Assembly (NCBI RefSeq): GCF_000342165.1
Contig: NZ_AMRV01000001.1
Location: 124,001 to 188,000 of the forward strand
Source of the DNA: Pacificimonas flava
Lineage (GTDB): Bacteria > Pseudomonadota > Alphaproteobacteria > Sphingomonadales > Sphingomonadaceae
DNA length: 64,000 bases
Direction: 5' to 3'
This document shows, piece by piece, positions 16,915 to 24,826 of this stretch (position 1 is its first letter; the number at the start of each line of letters is the position of its first letter). A program made the translations under genes and the position numbers. The notes below the pieces were generated by a model that was not told the DNA's origin, did not search any database, and worked only from the letters and a program-made list of their open reading frames with translations.

Positions 16915-18386
16915 TTCGCGCCGGGGCTCATGCCGCTGCACTGGCGGCATCTCTGCTTGCCAGTTGCGCCGCGCCCGATATCGGGACGGCCGTCGTTCCG
17001 GTGAGTACGCCTACGCTTGGTCTGGGAGAGCTTGCCGCCCCGCGGATCGACGAGGAATGGTGGCGCGCCTTCGGCGATCCGCAGTTGAACGCGATCATGG
17101 CACAAGCGCTTTCCGGCAGCCCCAGGATCGACGAAGCGATGGCGCGGCTTCGTGCTGCCTCCGCACAGCTCGATGCGCGGCGCGGCGCGACTCGTCCGCA
17201 GATTTCCGGCACCGTCGAGGAGCAGCGCATCCGCCTCAGCGATGTCTACACCATTCCGCCCCCTTATGGCGGGTCGACGCGGTGGGTCGGACAAGCTGCG
17301 GCCAATCTGAGCTGGAATCTGGATTTCTGGGGCCGTCACGCCGATGCGGTGCGGCAGGCGGCGGCGGGCGTGGACGCGGCCGCGCTCGATGCAGCGGCCG
17401 CGCGGCTCGCCCTGACCGGCGCTGTCGTACAGTCCTATGTCGAGCTGGTCCGCGCCGAACGGCAGATCGCCATCGCTCGGGATACGCTCGGTCAGCGCCG
17501 ACGCTCGCTGCAGCTGACGCAGGTTCGCATCGAAAGCGAACTTGCCAGCGAAATCGATGCCCGTGCAGCGGAGACGGTGCTGGCGCAGGCGCGGCGCGCG
17601 CTCGTTCAGGCAGAGGCGCAAAGGGCGCTTGTCGTTCACACGCTTGCCGAACTCGCCGGGCAGGGGGCGGGCTTCTACGAAGAGGTGAACCCGGCCCGCG
17701 CGGATCTTGAGGCTGTCCTGCCGTTGCCGCAAACTTTGCCAGCGGATCTTCTGTCACGGCGCCCCGATGTCTTGAGTGCCCGGGCGCGTGTCGAGGCGGC
17801 GCGCGCGGGTCGGCAGGTGGCCCGAAAAGCCTTCTATCCGAACATTGACCTGATCGGCATCGCCGGGCTCCAGGCCGTCGGCCTCGGCAATCTTTTCTCG
17901 GACGAGGCCGCCACGTACGGTGCAGGCGCCGCGGTGCATCTGCCGATTTTCGAGGGTGGGCGTCTGCGCGCGGATTACGAGGGAGCGACGGCCGGGGTCG
18001 ACCGACAGGTGGCACTCTACAACGCCGCTGTCCTCGGAGCCGTTCGGGAGGCCGCGGACGCGCTTGCCGATGTGCGCCGCGCGCGCGCGGAACTGACGGA
18101 GCAGGCTGCCGTGGTCGCCGGGCTGAAGGCGGTTCGGCGCCTCGACAATGTGCGCGTCGAAACGGGGCTGAGTTCCCGACTGGAACTCATCGGATCGGAC
18201 GTCCGACTGCTCGATGCCGAGCAGCAGGCCGCAAATCTGCAGGCGGACGCGGCGCTATCGGCCGTACGGCTGGTCGTGGCGATGGGCGGGAGCTTCGATA
18301 CCGGCGCGCAAACGGCGGCCAATATAACAGCACAAGAAGGCGCGGCCCCTGAAACGGCCGCTGCGGATGAGAGGAAACCCAAGTGA
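16902..18386 (+). CDS. NodT-family outer-membrane efflux lipoprotein
   Basis: 494-aa outer-membrane factor (TolC/OprM superfamily) that forms the exit duct of a tripartite pump. The N-terminus is a lipoprotein signal with lipobox LASC (in ALAASLLASCAAP), so it is lipid-anchored. Two repeats of the long-helix domain are visible, with family motifs NLSWNLDFWGRHADAVRQAAA in the first half and LLSRRPDVLSARARVEAA plus HLPIFEGGRLRADYEGA in the second. The start ATG at 16902 overlaps the MarR gene, and the stop overlaps the GTG of the adaptor gene. Confidence 0.9.
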   Translation: MRSVIRAGAHAAALAASLLASCAAPDIGTAVVPVSTPTLGLGELAAPRIDEEWWRAFGDPQLNAIMAQALSGSPRIDEAMARLRAASAQLDARRGATRPQISGTVEEQRIRLSDVYTIPPPYGGSTRWVGQAAANLSWNLDFWGRHADAVRQAAAGVDAAALDAAAARLALTGAVVQSYVELVRAERQIAIARDTLGQRRRSLQLTQVRIESELASEIDARAAETVLAQARRALVQAEAQRALVVHTLAELAGQGAGFYEEVNPARADLEAVLPLPQTLPADLLSRRPDVLSARARVEAARAGRQVARKAFYPNIDLIGIAGLQAVGLGNLFSDEAATYGAGAAVHLPIFEGGRLRADYEGATAGVDRQVALYNAAVLGAVREAADALADVRRARAELTEQAAVVAGLKAVRRLDNVRVETGLSSRLELIGSDVRLLDAEQQAANLQADAALSAVRLVVAMGGSFDTGAQTAANITAQEGAAPETAAADERKPK

Positions 18387-19642
18387 CCGACGCTCCCCGC
18401 GATATCGCGCGCGAGTCCGATGCACCTGTAACGGCCGATGCGGATGCCGCCGCTGTTGCACCGCCCGCCGCGATCGCACCGCCTTCGCCTGACAATGCAC
18501 CCAAAGGAAGCAAGTCACGCACGCGGAAGCGGGCATTTCTGCTTCTGGGTCTGATCGTTCTGGTCGCTGCGATCGCCTACGGAATCTACGCGTTCTTCCT
18601 GTCTCCGCCGACCGAGGAAACCGAAGATGCCTATGTGGCGGGCGATGTGGTGTCGATCACCGCGCGCGATCCGGGCACGGTGACGGCGATCTATGCCGAC
18701 GATACGGAGCGGGTGGAGGCGGGCCAGCCGCTGATCGACCTGGATCCGGATACGGCCGACGTGGAACTGGAGGCGGCGGCGGCGCAGCTTGCCCGCGCCG
18801 TTCGAAATGTGCGCGGGAACTTCTCCGACGTGAATGCCGGCCGCGCGGCGGTCGTGCAGGCAGAGGCGGAGCTGGCGCGGGCGCGCAGCGACCTGTCGCG
18901 GCGGCAGGAGGCCGCTGCCCAGGGCGCCGTCTCGGGCGAGGAGGTCTCGCACGCGGCCGATACGGTCAAGACGGCGGCGGCAACGCTGAATGTCGCGCGC
19001 AGCCGCCTTGAGCAGTCGCAGAGCCAGGTCGCCGGGACCGATATCCGCAGCAATCCGGCCGTGCTCGCCGCCATCGCCGCCTATCGTCAGGCCGCCATAC
19101 GCCGCAGTCATATGCATATTACGGCGCCCATTGACGGTGTGGTGGCGAAGCGCGGCGTTCAGGTCGGTCAGCAGGTCGCGGCCGGAACGCCGCTGATGGC
19201 GGTGGTGCCGCTGGGGCGCGTGTGGGTCGATGCGAATTTCCGCGAAACGCAGCTTGCCGACCTGCGGGTGGGGCAGGCCGCGACCATCACCACCGACACC
19301 TATGGCGGCGACGTCGTCTTCACCGGGCATGTGCTGGGTCTGGGTGCGGGCAGCGGCAGTGCTTTTGCGTTGCTGCCGCCGCAGAACGCCAGCGGCAACT
19401 GGATCAAGATCGTTCAGCGCGTGCCCGTGCGTATCGGCATCGATCCGGGCCAGCTGGATGAACACCCCTTGCGCATCGGCCTGTCGGTAACGGTTGAGGT
19501 GGATACTGCCGACACCAGCGGCAGCCTCGTCGCGCGAGAGGCGGCGGCACCCTATGAACGCATGGCGACGGATAGCCCCGGCAGCGAAGTGGATGGGGAG
19601 ATCGCGCGGATCATCGCCGAGAATAGCGGCCGCGCGCGATGA
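18383..19642 (+). CDS. EmrA-type membrane fusion (HlyD) adaptor
   Basis: 419-aa periplasmic adaptor linking the MFS pump to the outer-membrane factor. A Pro/Ala-rich cytoplasmic tail (about 1-45) and one transmembrane helix (FLLLGLIVLVAAIAYGIYAF) precede the lipoyl half-motif EDAYVAGDVVSITARDPGTV. A long coiled coil (about 125-215) follows, then the second lipoyl half (HITAPIDGVVAKRGVQVGQQV) and a beta-barrel. The GTG start overlaps the preceding stop (GTGA) and its own stop overlaps the pump start (ATGA). Confidence 0.92.
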   Translation: MTDAPRDIARESDAPVTADADAAAVAPPAAIAPPSPDNAPKGSKSRTRKRAFLLLGLIVLVAAIAYGIYAFFLSPPTEETEDAYVAGDVVSITARDPGTVTAIYADDTERVEAGQPLIDLDPDTADVELEAAAAQLARAVRNVRGNFSDVNAGRAAVVQAEAELARARSDLSRRQEAAAQGAVSGEEVSHAADTVKTAAATLNVARSRLEQSQSQVAGTDIRSNPAVLAAIAAYRQAAIRRSHMHITAPIDGVVAKRGVQVGQQVAAGTPLMAVVPLGRVWVDANFRETQLADLRVGQAATITTDTYGGDVVFTGHVLGLGAGSGSAFALLPPQNASGNWIKIVQRVPVRIGIDPGQLDEHPLRIGLSVTVEVDTADTSGSLVAREAAAPYERMATDSPGSEVDGEIARIIAENSGRAR

Positions 19643-21201
19643 GCGTGCCTGAGCGCCAGACCGCGGCGAATGCCGGTCCACCGCCGCTGACGGGCCCGGC
19701 GCTGGCGCTGGCGGGGATCGCGCTGGCGCTCGGCACCTTCATGCAGGTGCTCGACACGACGATTGCCAACGTGTCGCTGCCCACCATCGCCGGCAATCTG
19801 GGCGTGGCACCCGACAACGGCACGTGGATCGTTACCTCCTTCGCCGTGGCAAACGGTGTCGCCGTTCCGCTGACCGGCTGGCTGATGGGCCGCTTTGGCG
19901 TGGTGCGAACCTTTGTCGTGTCCGTTGCGCTGTTCACGCTCGCTTCCCTCCTCTGCGGCATAGCGTGGAGCCTCGATTCCCTCATTATTTTCCGGGTGTT
20001 TCAGGGGGCGGTATCCGGCCCGATGATTCCCGGCAGCCAGGCGCTGCTGATCTCCATCTTCCCCGCTGACAAGCGCTCCACCGCGCTCGGAGTATGGTCG
20101 ATGACCACATTGGTGGGGCCCATCGCGGGACCGATCCTGGGCGGTTATATTTCCGATAATTACCATTGGAGCTGGATCTTCCTGATCAACGTGCCGGTCG
20201 GCATTTTCTGTGCCTTCACGAGCTGGCAGATGTTGAAAACGCGTGAGACGGCGACCCGCAACCTTCCCATCGACAAGGTGGGCGTCGGCCTCCTCGTCCT
20301 GTGGGTGGGGGCGCTGCAGGTGGTGCTCGACCTCGGCAAGAACGCGGACTGGTTTCATTCGCAGACCATCGTGATCATGTCGCTGGTTGCCGCCATCGGC
20401 TTTATCGCCTGGATCATCTGGGAACTGAACGACGAGCACCCCGCCGTCGATCTGCGGCTGTTTGCCAGGCGCAATTTCTCGCTCGGTACCATCGCCTTCT
20501 GCCTCGGTTTCGCGGTCTTTTTCGCAAATGTCCTGCTGCTGCCACTGTGGATGCAGACGCAGCTCGGCTACACGGCGACCTGGGCCGGCCTGGTGGCGGC
20601 GCCAAGCGGTATGGTCGCGGTCGTGCTGACGCCGTTCATCGCGCGTATCAGCAGCAAGGTCGACGCGCGCATCCTCGCCAGCTTTTCCTTCGTGGCCTTT
20701 GCCATCTCCTTCTTCATGCGCGCGGGCTATACGACGGATGCCAGCTTCTGGGATTTCACCATGCCGATGCTGGTGCAGGGCGTCGCAATGAGCAGCTTCT
20801 TCCTGGCCATGCTGAACATCCAGCTCGACGGTATCCCGCCAGAGCAGTTGCCGTCCGCGACCGGCATCTCCAACTTCGCGCGCATCACGGCGGGCAGCTT
20901 CGCCGCTTCGATCATCACGACAATGTGGGATCGGCGCGAGGCGCTGCACCAGAGCCGTCTGGCCGATCATTCGTCAGCCTTTTCCTTTCCGTACCGGCAG
21001 GCGGTGGAGAGACTGTCGGATCTGGGTGCCGGAACGCTCGAATCCTCTGCCATCGTCACCCGCCAGATGGTGCAGCAAGCCTATCTGCTGGCCTCCACCG
21101 ATCTGTTCTGGATTTCCGGTTGGATCTCGCTGGCCATGATCGCGCTGGTCTGGTTTGCGCGTCGCCCTGCGGGGAGCACGGGTCCCGTCGCAGCCGACTG
21201 A
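19639..21201 (+). CDS. EmrB/QacA-type DHA2 multidrug efflux transporter
   Basis: 520-aa, 14-helix major facilitator superfamily drug/H+ antiporter. Family motifs are visible: motif D1 LDTTIANVSLPTIAGNLG near the N-terminus, motif A region GWLMGRFGVVRTF and motif C WSMTTLVGPIAGPILGGYI. Together with the NodT and EmrA proteins it forms an EmrAB-TolC-like pump crossing both membranes, expelling lipophilic toxicants (family knowledge; substrate not predictable). The gene ends the operon and converges with prfC, with only 7 nt between stops. Confidence 0.93.
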   Translation: MSVPERQTAANAGPPPLTGPALALAGIALALGTFMQVLDTTIANVSLPTIAGNLGVAPDNGTWIVTSFAVANGVAVPLTGWLMGRFGVVRTFVVSVALFTLASLLCGIAWSLDSLIIFRVFQGAVSGPMIPGSQALLISIFPADKRSTALGVWSMTTLVGPIAGPILGGYISDNYHWSWIFLINVPVGIFCAFTSWQMLKTRETATRNLPIDKVGVGLLVLWVGALQVVLDLGKNADWFHSQTIVIMSLVAAIGFIAWIIWELNDEHPAVDLRLFARRNFSLGTIAFCLGFAVFFANVLLLPLWMQTQLGYTATWAGLVAAPSGMVAVVLTPFIARISSKVDARILASFSFVAFAISFFMRAGYTTDASFWDFTMPMLVQGVAMSSFFLAMLNIQLDGIPPEQLPSATGISNFARITAGSFAASIITTMWDRREALHQSRLADHSSAFSFPYRQAVERLSDLGAGTLESSAIVTRQMVQQAYLLASTDLFWISGWISLAMIALVWFARRPAGSTGPVAAD

Positions 21202-21208
21202 GGCCGGG

Positions 21209-22855
21209 CTAGAAGGCAGCGGTGCCGGTGCTGCGCTGCCGCTCCTTCACGGCCAGGAATTTAAGGTCGGGGCACTCCTCCTCCAGCCGCTGAAGCTGCC
21301 ATGCGTTGCGCGCGAGGAAAACGAGTGCCCCGTCCTCGTCCTCAGCCACGCTCGCACGCTCCCGCGCGATAAAGGCCTTGCGGCTCGCCTCGTCGGGTGC
21401 GCCGATCCAGCGCGCGGTTTCGTAGGGCACCATATCGAACCCGACGGAGAGACCGTACTCCGCCTCGATGCGCGAGGCGATGACTTGAAGCTGGAGGGCG
21501 CCCACGACGCCGACGATCCAGTCGGATCCCAGAAGCGGGCGGAACAGGCGGGCAATGCCCTCCTCGGCCAGATCGATGAGGGCACGGCGCATCTGCTTTG
21601 CCTTCATCGGGTCCTCCAGCCGCACACGCCGGAGGAGTTCCGGCGCGAAATCGGGCAGGCCGGTGAAGAACAGATCGCTGCGCTCGCTGAGCGTGTCGCC
21701 CACACGCAGCGTACCATGGTTCGGAATGCCGACGATGTCGCCCGGCTGCGCCTCGTCGACGACGGCGCGGTCGCGGGCGAGGAAGAAGATCGGATTGTGC
21801 AGGCCCATCGCCTTTCCGGTGCGGCTGTTGCCGAGCCGCATGCCCCGGGTCAGCGTACCCGAGCAGACGCGCATGAAGGCGATGCGGTCCCGGTGGTTCG
21901 GATCCATGTTTGCCTGCATCTTGAAGATAAATCCGGAAACCTTGTCATCGTCCGGTTGGACGGGCGCGGGATCGGCGGGTTGTGGCTGCGGGGAGGGGGC
22001 GTATCGCGCAAGAGCCGCAAGCAGATGATCGACACCGATTTCCTTCAGCGCACTGCCGAAATAGACCGGGGTCAGGTCGCCGGCGGCAAAGGCCTCGCGG
22101 TCGAATGCCGGGCATGCCTCTGCGGCGAGGATCAGGTCCTCCAGCAGGGGGGCGGCGCTGTCCGTTAACGCGGAGCGCAGTTCCGCACTGTCCGGTGCAA
22201 TGCCCTCCACTGTCTGTCCGGCGCCGCTACCCCGCTGCGGCGCCAGGAATGCGCAGTCATGTTCGAACGAGTAAAGACCCTCGAAGAGCCCGCCCATGCC
22301 GATGGGCCATGACATCGGTGCCGTATCGAGCGCCAGCTTTTCCGCGATCTCGTCCAGAAGTTCGAACGGACTGACGCCCTCGCGGTCGATCTTGTTGATA
22401 AAGGTGACGATGGGGATGCCGCGCAGACGGCAGACTTCGAACAGCTTCAAGGTCTGAGATTCGATGCCCTTGGCCGCATCGATGACCATGACGGCGCAAT
22501 CGACGGCGGTCAGCGTTCGGTAGGTGTCCTCTGAAAAGTCCTCATGCCCCGGCGTGTCCAGCAGATTGAAACGGATTCCGTCGAACTCGAAGGTCATGAC
22601 GGAGGACGTCACCGAAATCCCGCGCTGCTGCTCGATCGCCATCCAGTCGGATTTCGCGCGGCGCCGATCGCCCTTAGCGCGCACCTCCCCGGCTTCCCGA
22701 ACTGCACCGCCGGCATGCAGCAGCTTTTCCGTCAGCGTCGTTTTGCCGGCGTCGGGGTGGGAGATGATGGCGAATGTACGCCGCGGAAGGCTGGCGTCGC
22801 CCGCCGCCTTTACGGATGCGTTCTTGGGCGGAAGGGTCTGAGTTTCCAGAGACAT
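21209..22855 (-). CDS. prfC: Peptide chain release factor 3
   Basis: GTPase that recycles RF1/RF2 from the ribosome after peptide release. 548 aa from the ATG at 22855 (a TTG two codons earlier is less likely; AGGA precedes the ATG). The G-domain motifs are SHPDAGKTTL (G1), the switch I region QQRGISVTSSVM, DTPGHEDFSEDT (G3) and FINKIDREG (G4). The C-terminal half matches RF3 with GDIVGIPNHGTLRVGDTL. The length is close to the family norm of about 530. It is a single gene, convergent with the efflux operon. Confidence 0.95.
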   Translation of the reverse strand: MSLETQTLPPKNASVKAAGDASLPRRTFAIISHPDAGKTTLTEKLLHAGGAVREAGEVRAKGDRRRAKSDWMAIEQQRGISVTSSVMTFEFDGIRFNLLDTPGHEDFSEDTYRTLTAVDCAVMVIDAAKGIESQTLKLFEVCRLRGIPIVTFINKIDREGVSPFELLDEIAEKLALDTAPMSWPIGMGGLFEGLYSFEHDCAFLAPQRGSGAGQTVEGIAPDSAELRSALTDSAAPLLEDLILAAEACPAFDREAFAAGDLTPVYFGSALKEIGVDHLLAALARYAPSPQPQPADPAPVQPDDDKVSGFIFKMQANMDPNHRDRIAFMRVCSGTLTRGMRLGNSRTGKAMGLHNPIFFLARDRAVVDEAQPGDIVGIPNHGTLRVGDTLSERSDLFFTGLPDFAPELLRRVRLEDPMKAKQMRRALIDLAEEGIARLFRPLLGSDWIVGVVGALQLQVIASRIEAEYGLSVGFDMVPYETARWIGAPDEASRKAFIARERASVAEDEDGALVFLARNAWQLQRLEEECPDLKFLAVKERQRSTGTAAF

Positions 22856-23080
22856 GGGCAAGGTCCTGCTGCACGGGTGCGCTGGCCGGGCCGGCTTTCA
22901 GTCTGCCGGGCAAGCGTGCACCGCTGCGTGATGGGGCGCCGGTTCGCTTCTCAATGGGGAACGGCTTTCTCCATCCACCCAATGTCCAAGGCTGAGCCAG
23001 GCGCTGAATTTGGCTCTGTCCTTTAGCATGCCGTGCTGTCCGGGGAAGGGGGCGGATCGATGGAGCCGGCAGGCCGGCGA

Positions 23081-24193
23081 TCAGCCCGTCGCACCTGCTT
23101 CGGCGGCAGGGACAAGCCCCTCGGAAACAAGATCGTGCAGCGCTCTTATATGGCCGATATCGCTGGGTGCCGACGGGTCGGACGTCATGGCGACGGTAAG
23201 GGCGAGGCTGGGAACGATATAGAGCATCTGCCCGCCGTATCCCCATGCGAAACGGACGGGATGCCCGGCCATGTCCGTCAGGAACCAGCCATATCCATAG
23301 GCATTGCCGCTCCATGGAGACCGTGCCCGTGGTGTCCAGCTTTCCTCCACCCAACTGGCCGGTAGCAGCTGTTCGCCATTCAGCACCCCGCCGAGGCGGT
23401 AAAGCTCCCCGAAACGGCTGAGCGCGCGCGGCGACATCAGCATGTCGTTCCCGCCGAAGTAGATACCCTGCGGATCGCGTGGCCAAGGCGGCAGGCGAAT
23501 GCCAAGCGGCTCGGCCAGCCAGTCTTGCGCCAAAGCATGGGTGCTGCGCCCGCTTGCCCGCGTCAGCATGGCGGACAAAAGATGGCTGCTTCCCGTTGAA
23601 TAGAGCATTCGGCCGCCAGGCTCGTCGACGAACGGGCGCGCGAGAGCGTATCGGACCCAATTCGGGCTGGCGACCCACGCGCCATAATACTCACCTGACG
23701 TTCGCTCCAGCCCTGCCTGCATCGAAAGCAAATGGCCGACGGTCACTTGGGCCAGGCGGGGATCGGGGGCTGCAGGCGCCAAATCGGCAAGTTCGCTGAG
23801 TATCGGCTGGTCCGTTCCCTCGAGGACGCCGCGCTCGATGGCAATTCCCGCCAATGCCGAGAGTACGGACTTCGACGCTGACTTGATGTTTACCGGCTGG
23901 TCGAGCGGCGCGCCGTCGTTGAAGGTTGCGGCGAATTCTTCCTCCCCATCTCTCAGGACGATCATGGATCGCAGCCGCGGCAGCGTTTCGGCAGCCTCGA
24001 TCGTGCTTTCCAGCAGCGTGCTGTCGAGCCCCCGGCTAAGCGCACCCGGCCGGATTTCGCTGGTTTGGGGAGAGGTGGTCGCCATCCGGCCCGCCTCGGG
24101 CCCTTGCTGCGCAGGCGCATCCCCACAAGCGCTGAAGGCCGTAAGCAAAGCCGCGAGCGGTGCGGCAAGGACGCGCCCGTGCATCCTATTCAT
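23081..24193 (-). CDS. Serine hydrolase, beta-lactamase/penicillin-binding-like lipoprotein
   Basis: 370 aa. An N-terminal signal ending in LTAFSACGD resembles a lipobox, so the protein is probably exported and perhaps lipid-anchored. The class C beta-lactamase/esterase fold is indicated by the catalytic SxxK in IKSASKSVLSALAG (about residue 107-110), the tyrosine-type second motif around MLYSTGSSHLLSAM, and the pattern VGHLLSMQAGLERT. Family members range from esterases to DD-peptidases; I cannot assign a substrate. A start at ATG 24183 is also possible. Confidence 0.82.
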   Translation of the reverse strand: MNRMHGRVLAAPLAALLTAFSACGDAPAQQGPEAGRMATTSPQTSEIRPGALSRGLDSTLLESTIEAAETLPRLRSMIVLRDGEEEFAATFNDGAPLDQPVNIKSASKSVLSALAGIAIERGVLEGTDQPILSELADLAPAAPDPRLAQVTVGHLLSMQAGLERTSGEYYGAWVASPNWVRYALARPFVDEPGGRMLYSTGSSHLLSAMLTRASGRSTHALAQDWLAEPLGIRLPPWPRDPQGIYFGGNDMLMSPRALSRFGELYRLGGVLNGEQLLPASWVEESWTPRARSPWSGNAYGYGWFLTDMAGHPVRFAWGYGGQMLYIVPSLALTVAMTSDPSAPSDIGHIRALHDLVSEGLVPAAEAGATG

Positions 24194-24677
24194 GCGCTGT
24201 CTTCATAGCGAATGTCCGTCCGCCCGTTCGGGGCACTGGACGGTGAATGCCCGCTTCCAGCCGCGCTGAGATCTGAGGGATCGGCCTGTAAGCACAATGG
24301 GAAATTATTCTCCGCAACGAACTCTTGCCGAGCCGCTCGCGATGTCTGGTTCGGTCCTTCGGGGGTTCGATGTCGGAGACGAGAAAATGAGGTTCTGAGG
24401 TCATATGATGAAGGAACGCCGCCGCGTCGTGGTCGGTTCAAAACTGCGGCGAAAGGCAGCACGAGCGTGGAGAGCCGTCCACGACATCAGGAGTGTACGG
24501 GCTGCTTTCGCTTTTCGGTGGTAAAGACCAGATCCTCTCTTATCGGGTTGCCCGGCTGTCATGAAAAGGAAGGCTATGCTGCCTGGATGCCCGTTCCTTG
24601 AACAATTGGCGCCCTACCCTTCGCCCGGAACTGTCGGAGGCATCGGAACATTCTCCCTCGGTCGAGGAGGCGCCGTC
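24194..24677. other. Intergenic region at the left border of the accessory region
   Basis: About 480 nt with no convincing gene. One short basic frame at 24405-24524 (39 aa, rich in Arg and Lys, preceded by TGAGG) could encode a peptide, but nothing supports it beyond the ribosome-binding-like sequence. Promoters for the serine hydrolase (leftward) and the sugar locus (rightward) presumably lie here. Confidence 0.5.
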
Positions 24678-24818
24678 ATGCCAAGCGAAGGATCTACCGG
24701 TGCAAGCGCCCTTCTGAAGGACAGTCAACGAAAGGTCATGAATTCGTTCGGCCAATTGCGGCAAGCTAACGTTGAGATCATAGCTCTCAGGGCAGCGCTT
24801 GCGCGCCAAGCCGGCTGA
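24678..24818 (+). CDS. 46-residue small ORF preceding the 747-aa gene
   Basis: The ATG at 24678 follows GAGGAGG (24664-24670) at the optimal 7-nt spacing, the best ribosome-binding site in the neighbourhood. The peptide begins MPSEGSTGASALLKDSQRKV and continues with an amphipathic helix (SFGQLRQANVEIIALRAALAR). Its stop is 8 nt before the start of the 747-aa gene, which itself has only a weak ribosome-binding site, so translational coupling is plausible. Whether the peptide has its own function is unknown. Confidence 0.45.
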   Translation: MPSEGSTGASALLKDSQRKVMNSFGQLRQANVEIIALRAALARQAG

Positions 24819-24826
24819 GCTTCGAA

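Noticed and set aside
19552-20970. Long open frame antisense to the EmrA/EmrB genes (about 470 codons)
   Set aside because: It mirrors the GC-rich third-position pattern of the pump gene, is rich in His, Gln, Arg and Asp without any fold or motif, and has no ribosome-binding site.
24405-24524. 39-codon Arg/Lys-rich frame
   Set aside because: Only a short TGAGG supports translation; composition and length are within chance for this GC-rich DNA.
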